64,000 nt of DNA from Cupriavidus laharis (GTDB lineage: Bacteria; Pseudomonadota; Gammaproteobacteria; Burkholderiales; Burkholderiaceae). The DNA lies in the NCBI RefSeq assembly GCF_914271435.1, contig NZ_CAJZAI010000008.1, positions 186,001 to 250,000 on the forward strand, written 5' to 3'. Numbering within the stretch: position 1 is the first letter of the stretch; each line of letters begins with the position of its first letter. Positions 53,902 through 61,399 of the stretch are shown piece after piece. Below the pieces are notes generated by a model that made no database searches, was not told the DNA's origin, and saw nothing but the letters and a program-made list of their open reading frames with translations. A program made the position numbers and the translations under genes.

Positions 53902-54888
53902 CTACTCGATCGTCACCTTCCCGTCCTTCACCAGCTTCGCGAACTTGACGGTTTCATCGTTGATGCGCTTCGCGAATTCGTCGGCCGTGTTCGCCATGGG
54001 TTCCGCACCGGCGGCCAGCATGCGCTGCTGGAAGTCCTGCGACTTCACGATCTTCACGATCTCGGCGCTGAGCCTGGACACGATCGGCTTGGGCGTGGCC
54101 GCAGGCGCCAGCACACCGAACCACGTGCCGATATCAAAGCCCTTCAGGCCCGATTCTTCGAGCGTCGGTACCTCGGGCAGCGCGCTGGACCGCTCTGCCG
54201 TCGTCACTGCCAGGGCTCTGAGCTTGCCGGCCTTGATATGGGGCAGCACCGTGGTCAGCGTATCAAACGACATGGTGACCTGTCCGCCCAGCAGGTCAGT
54301 CGTCAGCGGGCCGCTGCCCTTGTATGGCACGTGCAGCAGCGACGCGCCCGTCGCCGCCTGGAACTGAGTGCCGATCAGGTGCTGTGCCGTGCCATTGCCG
54401 TTGGAGCCATACGCGAATTCCATGGGCGATTTCTTCGCCAGTGCGACCAGTTCCGCGACGTTCTTCGCCGGCGTTTTGGCGGCGTTGATGACAAGCACGT
54501 TGGGCACCATCGCGACCGTTGCAACCGGTGCCAGGTCCTTCTGGAAACTGTAGGGCAGCTTCCTGTAGACGCTGGTCGCGATGGTGTGGTGCACCGCGCC
54601 CATCAGCAGCGTGTAGCCGTCCGGCTTCGCCTTGGCCACGTAGTCCGCGCCAACCGTCGCGCCGGCGCCGGGCCGGTTCTCGACGATGACAGGCTGCCCA
54701 AGGTTCTTCGACAACTGGTCCCCGAGCGCGCGCGCCAGCACGTCCGTCGTGCCGCCGGACGGAAATGGCACCACCAGGCTGATCGGCCGCGCGGGCCATT
54801 CCTGGGGTAGCGCGGCCGGGGACGCGGCGAACCCGGCCGCCAGCACCGAAAGGCGAAGAATGTTCCGCAAGGCAAGGGAAGTGCGCAT
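53902..54888 (-). CDS. Bug-family periplasmic solute receptor (TctC-like)
   Basis: This 328-residue secreted receptor has a signal peptide ending near AALPQ and the Bug signature VPFPSGGTTDVLARALG, then ENRPGAGATVGADYVA and HVPYKGSGPLTTD. The start at 54888 has CAGGAGACAGCC upstream. It follows tartrate dehydrogenase with a glycerate-kinase remnant between, so tartrate or a related hydroxy acid is the most likely ligand. No tctA/tctB genes are adjacent. Confidence 0.93.
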   Translation of the reverse strand: MRTSLALRNILRLSVLAAGFAASPAALPQEWPARPISLVVPFPSGGTTDVLARALGDQLSKNLGQPVIVENRPGAGATVGADYVAKAKPDGYTLLMGAVHHTIATSVYRKLPYSFQKDLAPVATVAMVPNVLVINAAKTPAKNVAELVALAKKSPMEFAYGSNGNGTAQHLIGTQFQAATGASLLHVPYKGSGPLTTDLLGGQVTMSFDTLTTVLPHIKAGKLRALAVTTAERSSALPEVPTLEESGLKGFDIGTWFGVLAPAATPKPIVSRLSAEIVKIVKSQDFQQRMLAAGAEPMANTADEFAKRINDETVKFAKLVKDGKVTIE

Positions 54889-54900
54889 TGGCTGTCTCCT

Positions 54901-55105
54901 GTTTGATGGGTATGCGCGGCAGACGCGCATCGCCGGGCTTGATGGTCTCTGCCGCCTCGGAGGCAAGCGCGTCGAGCACGTGGCGCGGCACGTCGATGCC
55001 ATAGCGCCGGATGATGTCGAGTGCGTCGGCACGCGTAGTGGAGTCGGCCACCGTCGGGCCGGAGGCGATGTCGATCGGGTCATCGCCGGGCACGGTAATG
55101 CTCAG
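54901..55105 (-). pseudogene. remnant of glycerate kinase / hydroxypyruvate reductase (TtuD-like, MOFRL family)
   Basis: In one minus-strand frame the interval between ttuC and the Bug gene encodes SITVPGDDPIDIASGPTVAD, then ALDIIRRYGIDVP and KPGDARLP. This matches the internal segment SDVPGDDP...ASGPTVPD...KPGDPRL of TtuD-type glycerate kinases. Both ends of the roughly 420-residue enzyme are missing, so only about 65 codons remain. Position after a tartrate dehydrogenase agrees with an ancestral ttuCD operon. Confidence 0.72.
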
Positions 55106-56190
55106 GCCGCCCTGGCCTGCTGGCTCGCGGCCAAGTAATCGCAGACAGCCTTGGTCACATCGGCCGTACGGGCCTTGCCGCCGAGGTCGCCGGTGTGCAG
55201 CGCGGGGTTTGCGGTGACGGCTTCGATGGCTGCCATCAGGCGCTGTGCGGCGGCTCGCTCGCCAAGGTGTTCCAGCAACATGACGACGGACCAGAACGTG
55301 CCGACGGGATTGGCCAGGCCCTTTCCCATGATGTCGAAGGCAGAGCCGTGGATCGGCTCGAACATGGACGGGTAGCGGCGCTCCGGGTCGATATTGCCGG
55401 TCGGCGCGATGCCGAGGCTGCCCGCGAGCGCGGCGGCCAGGTCGCTCAGGATGTCGGCGTGCAGGTTGGTGGCGACGATGGTGTCGAGCGACTTCGGACG
55501 GTTGACCATGCGCGCGGTCGCGGCATCGACGAGTTCCTTGTCCCAGGTGACGTCCGGGAATTCCTTCGCCACCTGCACGGCCACTTCGTCCCACATCACC
55601 ATGGCGTGGCGCTGCGCGTTGGACTTGGTGATGACCGTCAGCAGCTTGCGCGGACGCGATTGCGCCAGCCTGAACGCAAAGCGCAGGATGCGCTCGACGC
55701 CAACACGGGTCATCATCGACACGTCGGTCGCGGCTTCGATCGGATGGCCCTGGTGGACGCGGCCGCCGACGCCGGAGTATTCGCCTTCGGAGTTCTCGCG
55801 CACGATGACCCAGTCCAGGTCCTCGGGCGCGCAGCGCTTGAGCGGCGCGTCGACGCCGGGCAGGATGCGCGTCGGACGCACATTGGCGTACTGGTCGAAG
55901 CCCTGGCAGATCTTCAGGCGCAGGCCCCAGAGCGTGATGTGGTCGGGAATCTGGTTGTCGCCGGCCGAGCCGAACAGGATCGCGTCCTTGCCGCGCAGCG
56001 CGTCCAGGCCATCCGCCGGCATCATCACGCCGTGCTGGCGGTAGTAGTCGCCGCCCCAGCCGAAGTTCTCGAACTCGAAGCGGAAGCTCGCGCCCGCGGC
56101 GGCCAGCGCTTCCATCACCTCGCGCCCGGCGGGCACCACCTCCTTGCCAATGCCATCGCCCGGAATCGTCGCGATCTTGTACGTCTTCAT
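55102..56190 (-). CDS. ttuC: tartrate dehydrogenase / D-malate dehydrogenase family enzyme
   Basis: This 362-residue member of the isocitrate/isopropylmalate dehydrogenase family oxidises tartrate or D-malate with NAD+ and a divalent metal. Motifs include IPGDGIGKEVVP (about residue 9), VRENSEGEYSGVGG (about 130), KSNAQRHAMVMW and the metal-binding TNLHADILSDLAAALAGSLG (aspartates near 248-252). It is divergent from a LysR gene. Whether tartrate, D-malate or both is the substrate cannot be told from sequence. Confidence 0.92.
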   Translation of the reverse strand: MKTYKIATIPGDGIGKEVVPAGREVMEALAAAGASFRFEFENFGWGGDYYRQHGVMMPADGLDALRGKDAILFGSAGDNQIPDHITLWGLRLKICQGFDQYANVRPTRILPGVDAPLKRCAPEDLDWVIVRENSEGEYSGVGGRVHQGHPIEAATDVSMMTRVGVERILRFAFRLAQSRPRKLLTVITKSNAQRHAMVMWDEVAVQVAKEFPDVTWDKELVDAATARMVNRPKSLDTIVATNLHADILSDLAAALAGSLGIAPTGNIDPERRYPSMFEPIHGSAFDIMGKGLANPVGTFWSVVMLLEHLGERAAAQRLMAAIEAVTANPALHTGDLGGKARTADVTKAVCDYLAASQQARAA

Positions 56191-56282
56191 CTTTCGTATC
56201 CTGTCGGGGTCGCCGCTGAATTGAGTGAGGTTTGAGTGAAGTGGATTCTGTCCGGTAGACGAGGTTTTGGATCGGCGCTAGA

Positions 56283-56299
56283 GTTAAACCATTATTAAC
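56283..56299. promoter_or_regulatory. candidate LysR box between ttuC and its regulator
   Basis: GTTAA-N7-TTAAC forms an inverted repeat in the divergent promoter region and fits T-N11-A. A second GTTAAC lies at 56305-56310. It sits 17 bp before the LysR start codon. Confidence 0.6.
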
Positions 56300-56316
56300 C
56301 TGAAGTTAACAACGAG

Positions 56317-57240
56317 ATGGGCGCGTCGAGCGGTATCCAGCCGTCCGAACTGGGCTTCTTCGCCTCGGTGGCGACGGCAGGCAGCCTGAGCGCCGCTGCG
56401 CGCGACCTGGGCATCACCACAGCGGCGGTCAGCAAGCGGCTCGCGCAGATGGAGTCGCGCATCGGCATGCCGCTGGTGACGCGGACCACGCGCCGCATGA
56501 GCCTGACGCCGGAAGGAGAGGTGTTCCTGGAGCATGCGCGGCGGATCCTCGGCGAGATCGATGACCTGCAGCAACTGCTGACCAGCGCCAAGGGCCGGCC
56601 CAGCGGTCTGCTGCGCGTCAATGCCACGCTCGGCTTCGGCCGCATGCACGTGGCGCCGGTGATTGCCGAGTACAGCTGCAAGTATCCGGACGTCGACGTG
56701 CAGCTCCAGCTATCGGCTGATCCGCCGCCGCTGACCGACGACGCCTTCGATGTGTGCGTGCGCTTCGGCGAGCCGCCCGATGCCCGCATCGTTGCCAAGC
56801 TGCTGGCGCCCAACCGGCGCCTGCTTTGCGCATCGCCGAAGTACCTGCGCGAGCATGGCGTGCCGCAGACGCCGTCGGACCTGCTGCGCCACAACTGCAT
56901 CGGCATCCGGCAGGGCAGCGATGCCTATGGCGTATGGCGCCTGACGCCGGTCAAGGGCGGGAAGACACGCACGGAGTCGATTCATGTGCGCGGCAACCTC
57001 ACGACCAATGACGGGGAGATCGCGGTGAACTGGGCGCTCGAAGGGCACGGCATCGTGATGCGCGCGGAATGGGATATCGAGCGCTACCTGCGCAGCGGCC
57101 GGCTGGTGCAGGTGCTGCCCCAGTACGCCACCCCGGAGGCGAATATCTATGCCGTGTACCAGCAGCGCCACCAGTTGTCGTCGCGCATCCGGCTCTTCGT
57201 GGAGTTCCTGGCGCTGAAATTCAGCGAGTTCGGCAAGTAG
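56317..57240 (+). CDS. LysR-family regulator of the tartrate-type locus
   Basis: This 307-residue regulator has a winged HTH (about residues 9-68, AARDLGITTAAVSKRLAQME) and a C-terminal effector domain. It is divergent from ttuC, the usual position for TtuA-type regulators of tartrate use. A hairpin directly follows its stop codon. The assignment to tartrate rests on the neighbour. Confidence 0.92.
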   Translation: MGASSGIQPSELGFFASVATAGSLSAAARDLGITTAAVSKRLAQMESRIGMPLVTRTTRRMSLTPEGEVFLEHARRILGEIDDLQQLLTSAKGRPSGLLRVNATLGFGRMHVAPVIAEYSCKYPDVDVQLQLSADPPPLTDDAFDVCVRFGEPPDARIVAKLLAPNRRLLCASPKYLREHGVPQTPSDLLRHNCIGIRQGSDAYGVWRLTPVKGGKTRTESIHVRGNLTTNDGEIAVNWALEGHGIVMRAEWDIERYLRSGRLVQVLPQYATPEANIYAVYQQRHQLSSRIRLFVEFLALKFSEFGK

Positions 57241-57276
57241 GGCGCAACAGCCAGCTTTGCCCCGCTGGCTGGCGCC
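57241..57276 (+). terminator. hairpin directly after the LysR gene
   Basis: GGCGC-AA-CAGCCAGC pairs with GCTGGCTG-GCGCC around an 8-base loop, starting at the base after the LysR stop codon. There is no T-tract, so it may act as a weak terminator or protect the 3' end. Confidence 0.55.
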
Positions 57277-57306
57277 CTGCGTACAATGCGGGGCTCGACT
57301 CCTGGG

Positions 57307-57495
57307 ATGATGTCCGTGAAGAAAACCGACCTGGAAAAAAACAAGGGCCTGAAGATTGCCAACAGCATGAAGCAGGCGGGCGCCAACCGCGGCGGCTCCC
57401 TGCCGAAGACGAAGGGCCAGCAGGCCGCCGGCAAGACCGGATTGCTCGGCAAGCTGCTGGGCAAGGCGCTGCCGCCGGAGAAGGCGGAGGATTGA
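57307..57495 (+). CDS. small basic conserved-type protein
   Basis: This 62-residue lysine-rich protein (MMSVKKTDLEKNKGLKIAN at the start) is soluble and ends GLLGKLLGKALPPEKAED. No domain was recognised; the regular composition and clean frame suggest a real gene. It lies between the LysR gene and the MITE. An alternative start at 57286 would add 7 residues. Confidence 0.6.
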   Translation: MMSVKKTDLEKNKGLKIANSMKQAGANRGGSLPKTKGQQAAGKTGLLGKLLGKALPPEKAED

Positions 57496-57553
57496 AGTGC
57501 AGTCTTCGGCCCGCGAGCGTGGATATGGCGCGGCGGGCCGTAGTCGTCGTACC

Positions 57554-57725
57554 TATTGATGTTTCCAGAATTCATGACAACGCAAAATATTCGTCGTCCC
57601 CGCGCAGGCGGGGACCCAGTGACTTTTTGTCCCCCTTCGGGGGACTTGTAAGACGCTGGATTCCCGCCTTCGCGGGAATGACGGTGGTTGCTTTGATGTT
57701 GTCGTGAAATAGGGAAAGCTCAATA
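57554..57725 (-). mobile_element. IS630-type MITE, copy B
   Basis: The 168-bp element 57556-57723 is flanked by TA (57554-57555 and 57724-57725) and appears identical to copy A, in the opposite orientation. The TA lies within CTAG-like target sequence TC-TA-GG on both sides, as in copy A. The element overlaps the end of psuG and supplies its final tyrosine and TGA. It has no coding capacity. Confidence 0.85.
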
Positions 57726-58670
57726 GATTGGCGGGGCGCCACGTCCTGCTTTGGCCAGCGCTACCGCAAGCCGGGCGCCAACTTCGGCGTTGTGTTTCAC
57801 CAGCGCGATATTGGTTGCCAGGCTGCGCCCGCCTGTCAGTGCCTTGATCCGTGCCAGCAGGAACGGGGTCACGGCCTTGCCCGTGATCCCTTGGGCCTGC
57901 GCCTCGGCGAGCGCCTGCTGTGTCAGCGCATCGATCTCCTCTGATGGCATCGCAGCCGCTACCGGCACCGGCGTGCTTAGTACCACGCCGCCCGCGAGCC
58001 CGAGATCCCATTTTGTGCGGATGAAGCGTGCCTGGTCAGCGGCATCATCCAGCCTGTAGTCCGCCCGAAAGCCGCTATCGCGCGTGTAGAACGCCGCGAA
58101 ATTGTCCTGTTCGCAACTGAGCACGGGCACGCCATGGGTTTCCAGGTATTCCAGCGTCAGCCCGATATCCAGGATCGACTTGGCGCCCGCGCACACCACC
58201 GCTACCGAGGTCCGCGCCAGTTCCTGCAGGTCAGCCGAGATATCGAAGGTCTCCTGCGCGCCGCGGTGCACGCCGCCGATACCGCCGGTGACAAAGACCT
58301 CGATGCCGGCCAGCGCCGCGCAGATCATCGTGCCGGCCACCGTGGTCGCGCCGAGTGCGCCGCTGGCCAGCACGGCGGGCAGGTCGCGGCGGCTGACTTT
58401 ATGCGCTTCGCCGGAACGGCCGAGCCGTTCGAGTTCATCCTCGGACAGCCCGATGCGGATGCGCCTGTCGATCAGCGCGATCGTCGCGGGCTCGGCACCC
58501 AGGTCGCGGATCACGGTTTCCACCTCGCGCGCCGTGCGCACGTTTTCGGGGTAGGGCATGCCGTGCGCGATGATGGTCGATTCCAGCGCGACAAGGGGAC
58601 GGCCGGCAGCGCGCGCTGCAGCGGCGGGGGCGCTGTAGGTCAGCCAGGATCGGGCGAGGTTGGCAGCCAA
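57720..58670 (-). CDS. psuG: pseudouridine-5'-phosphate glycosidase
   Basis: This 316-residue enzyme cleaves the C-C glycosidic bond of pseudouridine 5'-phosphate. Family signatures include ALESTIIAHGMPYPENVRTA (about residues 29-48), FVTGGIGGVHRG (about 130) and CAGAKSILDIG. The start is TTG at 58670 with GGGGA eight bases before; no ATG fits. The last codons ATC-TAT-TGA come partly from the MITE, replacing an original TAG. No psuK kinase gene is adjacent. Confidence 0.93.
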   Translation of the reverse strand: MAANLARSWLTYSAPAAAARAAGRPLVALESTIIAHGMPYPENVRTAREVETVIRDLGAEPATIALIDRRIRIGLSEDELERLGRSGEAHKVSRRDLPAVLASGALGATTVAGTMICAALAGIEVFVTGGIGGVHRGAQETFDISADLQELARTSVAVVCAGAKSILDIGLTLEYLETHGVPVLSCEQDNFAAFYTRDSGFRADYRLDDAADQARFIRTKWDLGLAGGVVLSTPVPVAAAMPSEEIDALTQQALAEAQAQGITGKAVTPFLLARIKALTGGRSLATNIALVKHNAEVGARLAVALAKAGRGAPPIY

Positions 58671-58742
58671 TTCGATGTTCCCCGCGGACAGCAGGTCGCG
58701 CTGATTGGCCGGGGCGACGGTCGAGCCCCGGCTAGCTTGTTA

Positions 58743-60149
58743 CTACACTTCCTTGGTCATCCCCTTCAGGTCAATCCACAAGGCAAACTCCTCCTCCGTC
58801 ACGTGTCCCGACGCAATCGCCGCCTCGCGTAGCGACAGGTTGCGCTTGACCGCCAGCTTGGCGATCTCGGCGGCCTTGTCGTAGCCGATATGCGGATTGA
58901 GCGCGGTCACCGGCATCAGCGAGCGTTCGAGCAGTTCGGCAATGCGCTCGCGATCCGCTTCCACGCCTTCGACCATGTGTTCGGCGAAGCTCGATGCCGC
59001 ATCGGCAAGCAGGGTCACCGACTGCAGCAGGCTGTAGACGATCACCGGCTTGTACGCATTGAGTTCGAGCGTGCCCAGCGCATTGGCCAGTGTCACCGTG
59101 GTGTGATTGCCGATCACGCGGCAGCACACCATCGCCAGCGCTTCGGCCTGCGTGGGATTGACCTTGCCCGGCATGATCGACGAGCCCGGCTCGTTGGCCG
59201 GCAGCTGCAGTTCGGCAAAGCCCGCGCGCGGGCCGGATCCAAGCAGCATGAAGTCGCGCGCGATCTTCAGGAATGATGAGGCCGTCGTATTGAGCGCGCC
59301 GGACAGGTCCGCCAGCGCATCGTGGGCGGCCTGCAAGGCATAGCGGTTCGGTGCCGGCTCGAACGGCAGGCCTGTGTAGTCGGCCAGCGCGCGCGCGAAC
59401 GCGGCGGCGAACCCGGGCGGCGCGTTCAGGCCGGTGCCCACGGCCGTGCCGCCCTGCGCGACGGGCATGGCGCGCAGCATGGACTGCTGCAGCCGCGACT
59501 GCGCGTCGGCTACCTGCGTCATATAGCCCGAGAACTCCTGGCCGAGGGTCAGGGGCACAGCATCCTGCAAGTGGGTGCGGCCGACCTTGACGATGTCGGC
59601 AAACGCGTCCACCTTGCGCGAGAAGGTCTGCTGAAGCAGTTCCAGCGCCGGCAGCAACTTCTGCTGGATCGCCCGCGTGGCGGCGATGTGCATGGCGGTC
59701 GGGAAGCTGTCGTTGGACGACTGGCTCGCGTTGACGTGGTCGTTCGGGTGCACCGGCTTCTTGCTGCCCACCTGGCCGCCCAGCAATTGAATGGCACGGT
59801 TGGCGATGACCTCGTTGAGGTTCATGTTGGTCTGGGTGCCGGAACCGGTCTGCCAGACCGACAGCGGGAACTCGTCGGGCCAGCGGCCTTCGATCACTTC
59901 GCTGGCCGCATGCTCGATGGCGCCGGCCAGTTCCTGCGAGAGCACGCCCAGCTCGCGGTTGGCACGCGCGGCGCACAGTTTGAGGACGGCGAACGCTTCA
60001 ATCAGCGCCGGCGGCATCTTTTCATTGCCGATGCGGAAATTCTGGCGCGAGCGCTCGGTCTGCGCCCCCCAGAGATGGTCGGCGGGTACCGGCACATCGC
60101 CGAGACTGTCTTTTTCAATGCGGGTGGCGGAGGAAGACGGTGCGGACAT
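58743..60149 (-). CDS. fumC: class II fumarate hydratase
   Basis: This 468-residue enzyme interconverts fumarate and malate in the TCA cycle and needs no iron-sulfur cluster. Signatures are QTGSGTQTNMNLNEVIANRA (about residue 100), GRTHLQDAVPLTLGQEFSGY and the family loop GSSIMPGKVNPTQ (about residue 318). Length is normal. AGGAGC precedes the ATG at 60149. It is the first gene before psuG (72 bp), possibly co-transcribed. Confidence 0.96.
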   Translation of the reverse strand: MSAPSSSATRIEKDSLGDVPVPADHLWGAQTERSRQNFRIGNEKMPPALIEAFAVLKLCAARANRELGVLSQELAGAIEHAASEVIEGRWPDEFPLSVWQTGSGTQTNMNLNEVIANRAIQLLGGQVGSKKPVHPNDHVNASQSSNDSFPTAMHIAATRAIQQKLLPALELLQQTFSRKVDAFADIVKVGRTHLQDAVPLTLGQEFSGYMTQVADAQSRLQQSMLRAMPVAQGGTAVGTGLNAPPGFAAAFARALADYTGLPFEPAPNRYALQAAHDALADLSGALNTTASSFLKIARDFMLLGSGPRAGFAELQLPANEPGSSIMPGKVNPTQAEALAMVCCRVIGNHTTVTLANALGTLELNAYKPVIVYSLLQSVTLLADAASSFAEHMVEGVEADRERIAELLERSLMPVTALNPHIGYDKAAEIAKLAVKRNLSLREAAIASGHVTEEEFALWIDLKGMTKEV

Positions 60150-60377
60150 TGACGAGCTCCTGGCAACGGGGAGAGAGGTTGGCCGGCGGCGGTACGGGAT
60201 GGCCGTTCTCTAGAATAGTGCGTCATGTCCGGCGTCCGGGCATTCCCCGGCAACCAGCGTGCACCCTGTACTCCCTCCGCGAGCATCGTGACGCGCGGGT
60301 CATCGATGCCTTTGCCACGCTGGCGGTACCGGCCAGCCAGGACGCACCGGGGCGCGTGCGGCGATGGAGTGAGGCGA

Positions 60378-60399
60378 CCGGCACCCACCGGGGTGCCGG
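60378..60399. terminator. hairpin after the copper-protein gene
   Basis: CCGGCACCC and GGGTGCCGG form a perfect 9-bp stem around a 4-base ACCG loop, 18 bp past the stop codon of the four-helix protein. There is no T-tract on either strand, so only moderate termination is expected. Confidence 0.5.
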
Positions 60400-60416
60400 C
60401 ATGCGGTACGCCGCGG

Positions 60417-60767
60417 CTAGGCCGTCATCTTCAGGCAGGCTTCCATGCAGGCCGCGCAGGCGCGGGCGCATTCCTGGCAATGGTCGGCGTCGTGCCGCTC
60501 GCATTCTTCCTTGCACCACTTGCAGACTTCGGCGCAATCTTCGCAGACGAGCGGGGCAAATTCGCTGTTGCGGAGCATATAGGACGCGGCAAGCTGCGCA
60601 ATGCCGGCGCAGTCCATGTCCAGCGCGATGCAGCGCGCCATCTTGCGCACGTCAGGCTCTTCCAGGCACGCCGCGGCGCACTTGAGCGCGGCGGCGGCGC
60701 AGGCATTGCAGGCGGCAATGCAGTCGGCGTAGCGGCGGGCGTTTTCCTGCACGGTGGGTCGGATCAT
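60417..60767 (-). CDS. four-helix-bundle copper-binding (Csp-like) protein
   Basis: This 116-residue protein is rich in regularly spaced cysteines along helices (for example CIAACNACAAAALKCAAAC and CEDCAEVCKWCKEEC). This is the pattern of DUF326/Csp proteins, whose bundles bind many Cu(I) ions. No signal peptide is seen, so it resembles cytosolic Csp3 copper-storage proteins. AAGGAGG precedes the ATG at 60767. It is transcribed alone and may buffer or store copper. Confidence 0.92.
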   Translation of the reverse strand: MIRPTVQENARRYADCIAACNACAAAALKCAAACLEEPDVRKMARCIALDMDCAGIAQLAASYMLRNSEFAPLVCEDCAEVCKWCKEECERHDADHCQECARACAACMEACLKMTA

Positions 60768-61033
60768 GGGAGCGTCCTCCTTGGGGGATCGGTGACGGGG
60801 ACAAGCAGAGACCCGCGGCGGTGACTGAAACGCCAGTCGCGGGCGACCTTATCCACAATAGCAGGCGCGAACGTGTCCTGCCGGGGCGGGTTTGCTGCAC
60901 AGCAGTGATCTACAATGCCGCCTGCACCGCACAACCGGCCGCATGAGTGGCCATGGCGGTGGCACTTGCCGCCCTTGGCCGTGCTCTAATCGGAAAGGCG
61001 GCATTCCACACGTGGCAGGAAAGGAAGGACATC

Positions 61034-61399
61034 ATGGGCGAGGCAAAACGACGGGGTACGCCCCAGCAGCGTGCCGAACAGGCACGTGCGAAGAAAGAGG
61101 CCCTGCGCCCGGCGCAACTGGTTTGCGGCCACTGCAAGGCTGCCTTCCGCGAATTCGACGAACTGGATGTGCCGGGGCTGCCCGGCATCGACGCCGTCTT
61201 TGGCGGGCAGTGTCCGGCGTGCGGCAATGACGTGGTCGTTTTCAAGGGCGAGCCGAACGCCGTGGCCGAAGCGATGCTTGCCTGGCAGAAGATGCTGGGC
61301 GCCGACGCGCAGCTCGGCTACCAATCCAGCGATGGCCGCCATGTGCCGTATGAGCCGGGCAGCGATGCCGGCGAAGACCCGGGCGGCACGGTTCACTGA
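61034..61399 (+). CDS. small zinc-ribbon protein
   Basis: This 121-residue protein begins MGEAKRRGTPQQRAEQARAK, a basic helix, and has a four-cysteine site CGHC (about residues 31-34) and CPAC (about 60-63). It resembles small SEC-C-like or zinc-ribbon proteins that assist translation or binding of other proteins, but no specific family is certain. The start at 61034 has AAGGA upstream. Its stop codon overlaps the convergent diguanylate cyclase gene by 7 bp. Confidence 0.75.
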   Translation: MGEAKRRGTPQQRAEQARAKKEALRPAQLVCGHCKAAFREFDELDVPGLPGIDAVFGGQCPACGNDVVVFKGEPNAVAEAMLAWQKMLGADAQLGYQSSDGRHVPYEPGSDAGEDPGGTVH

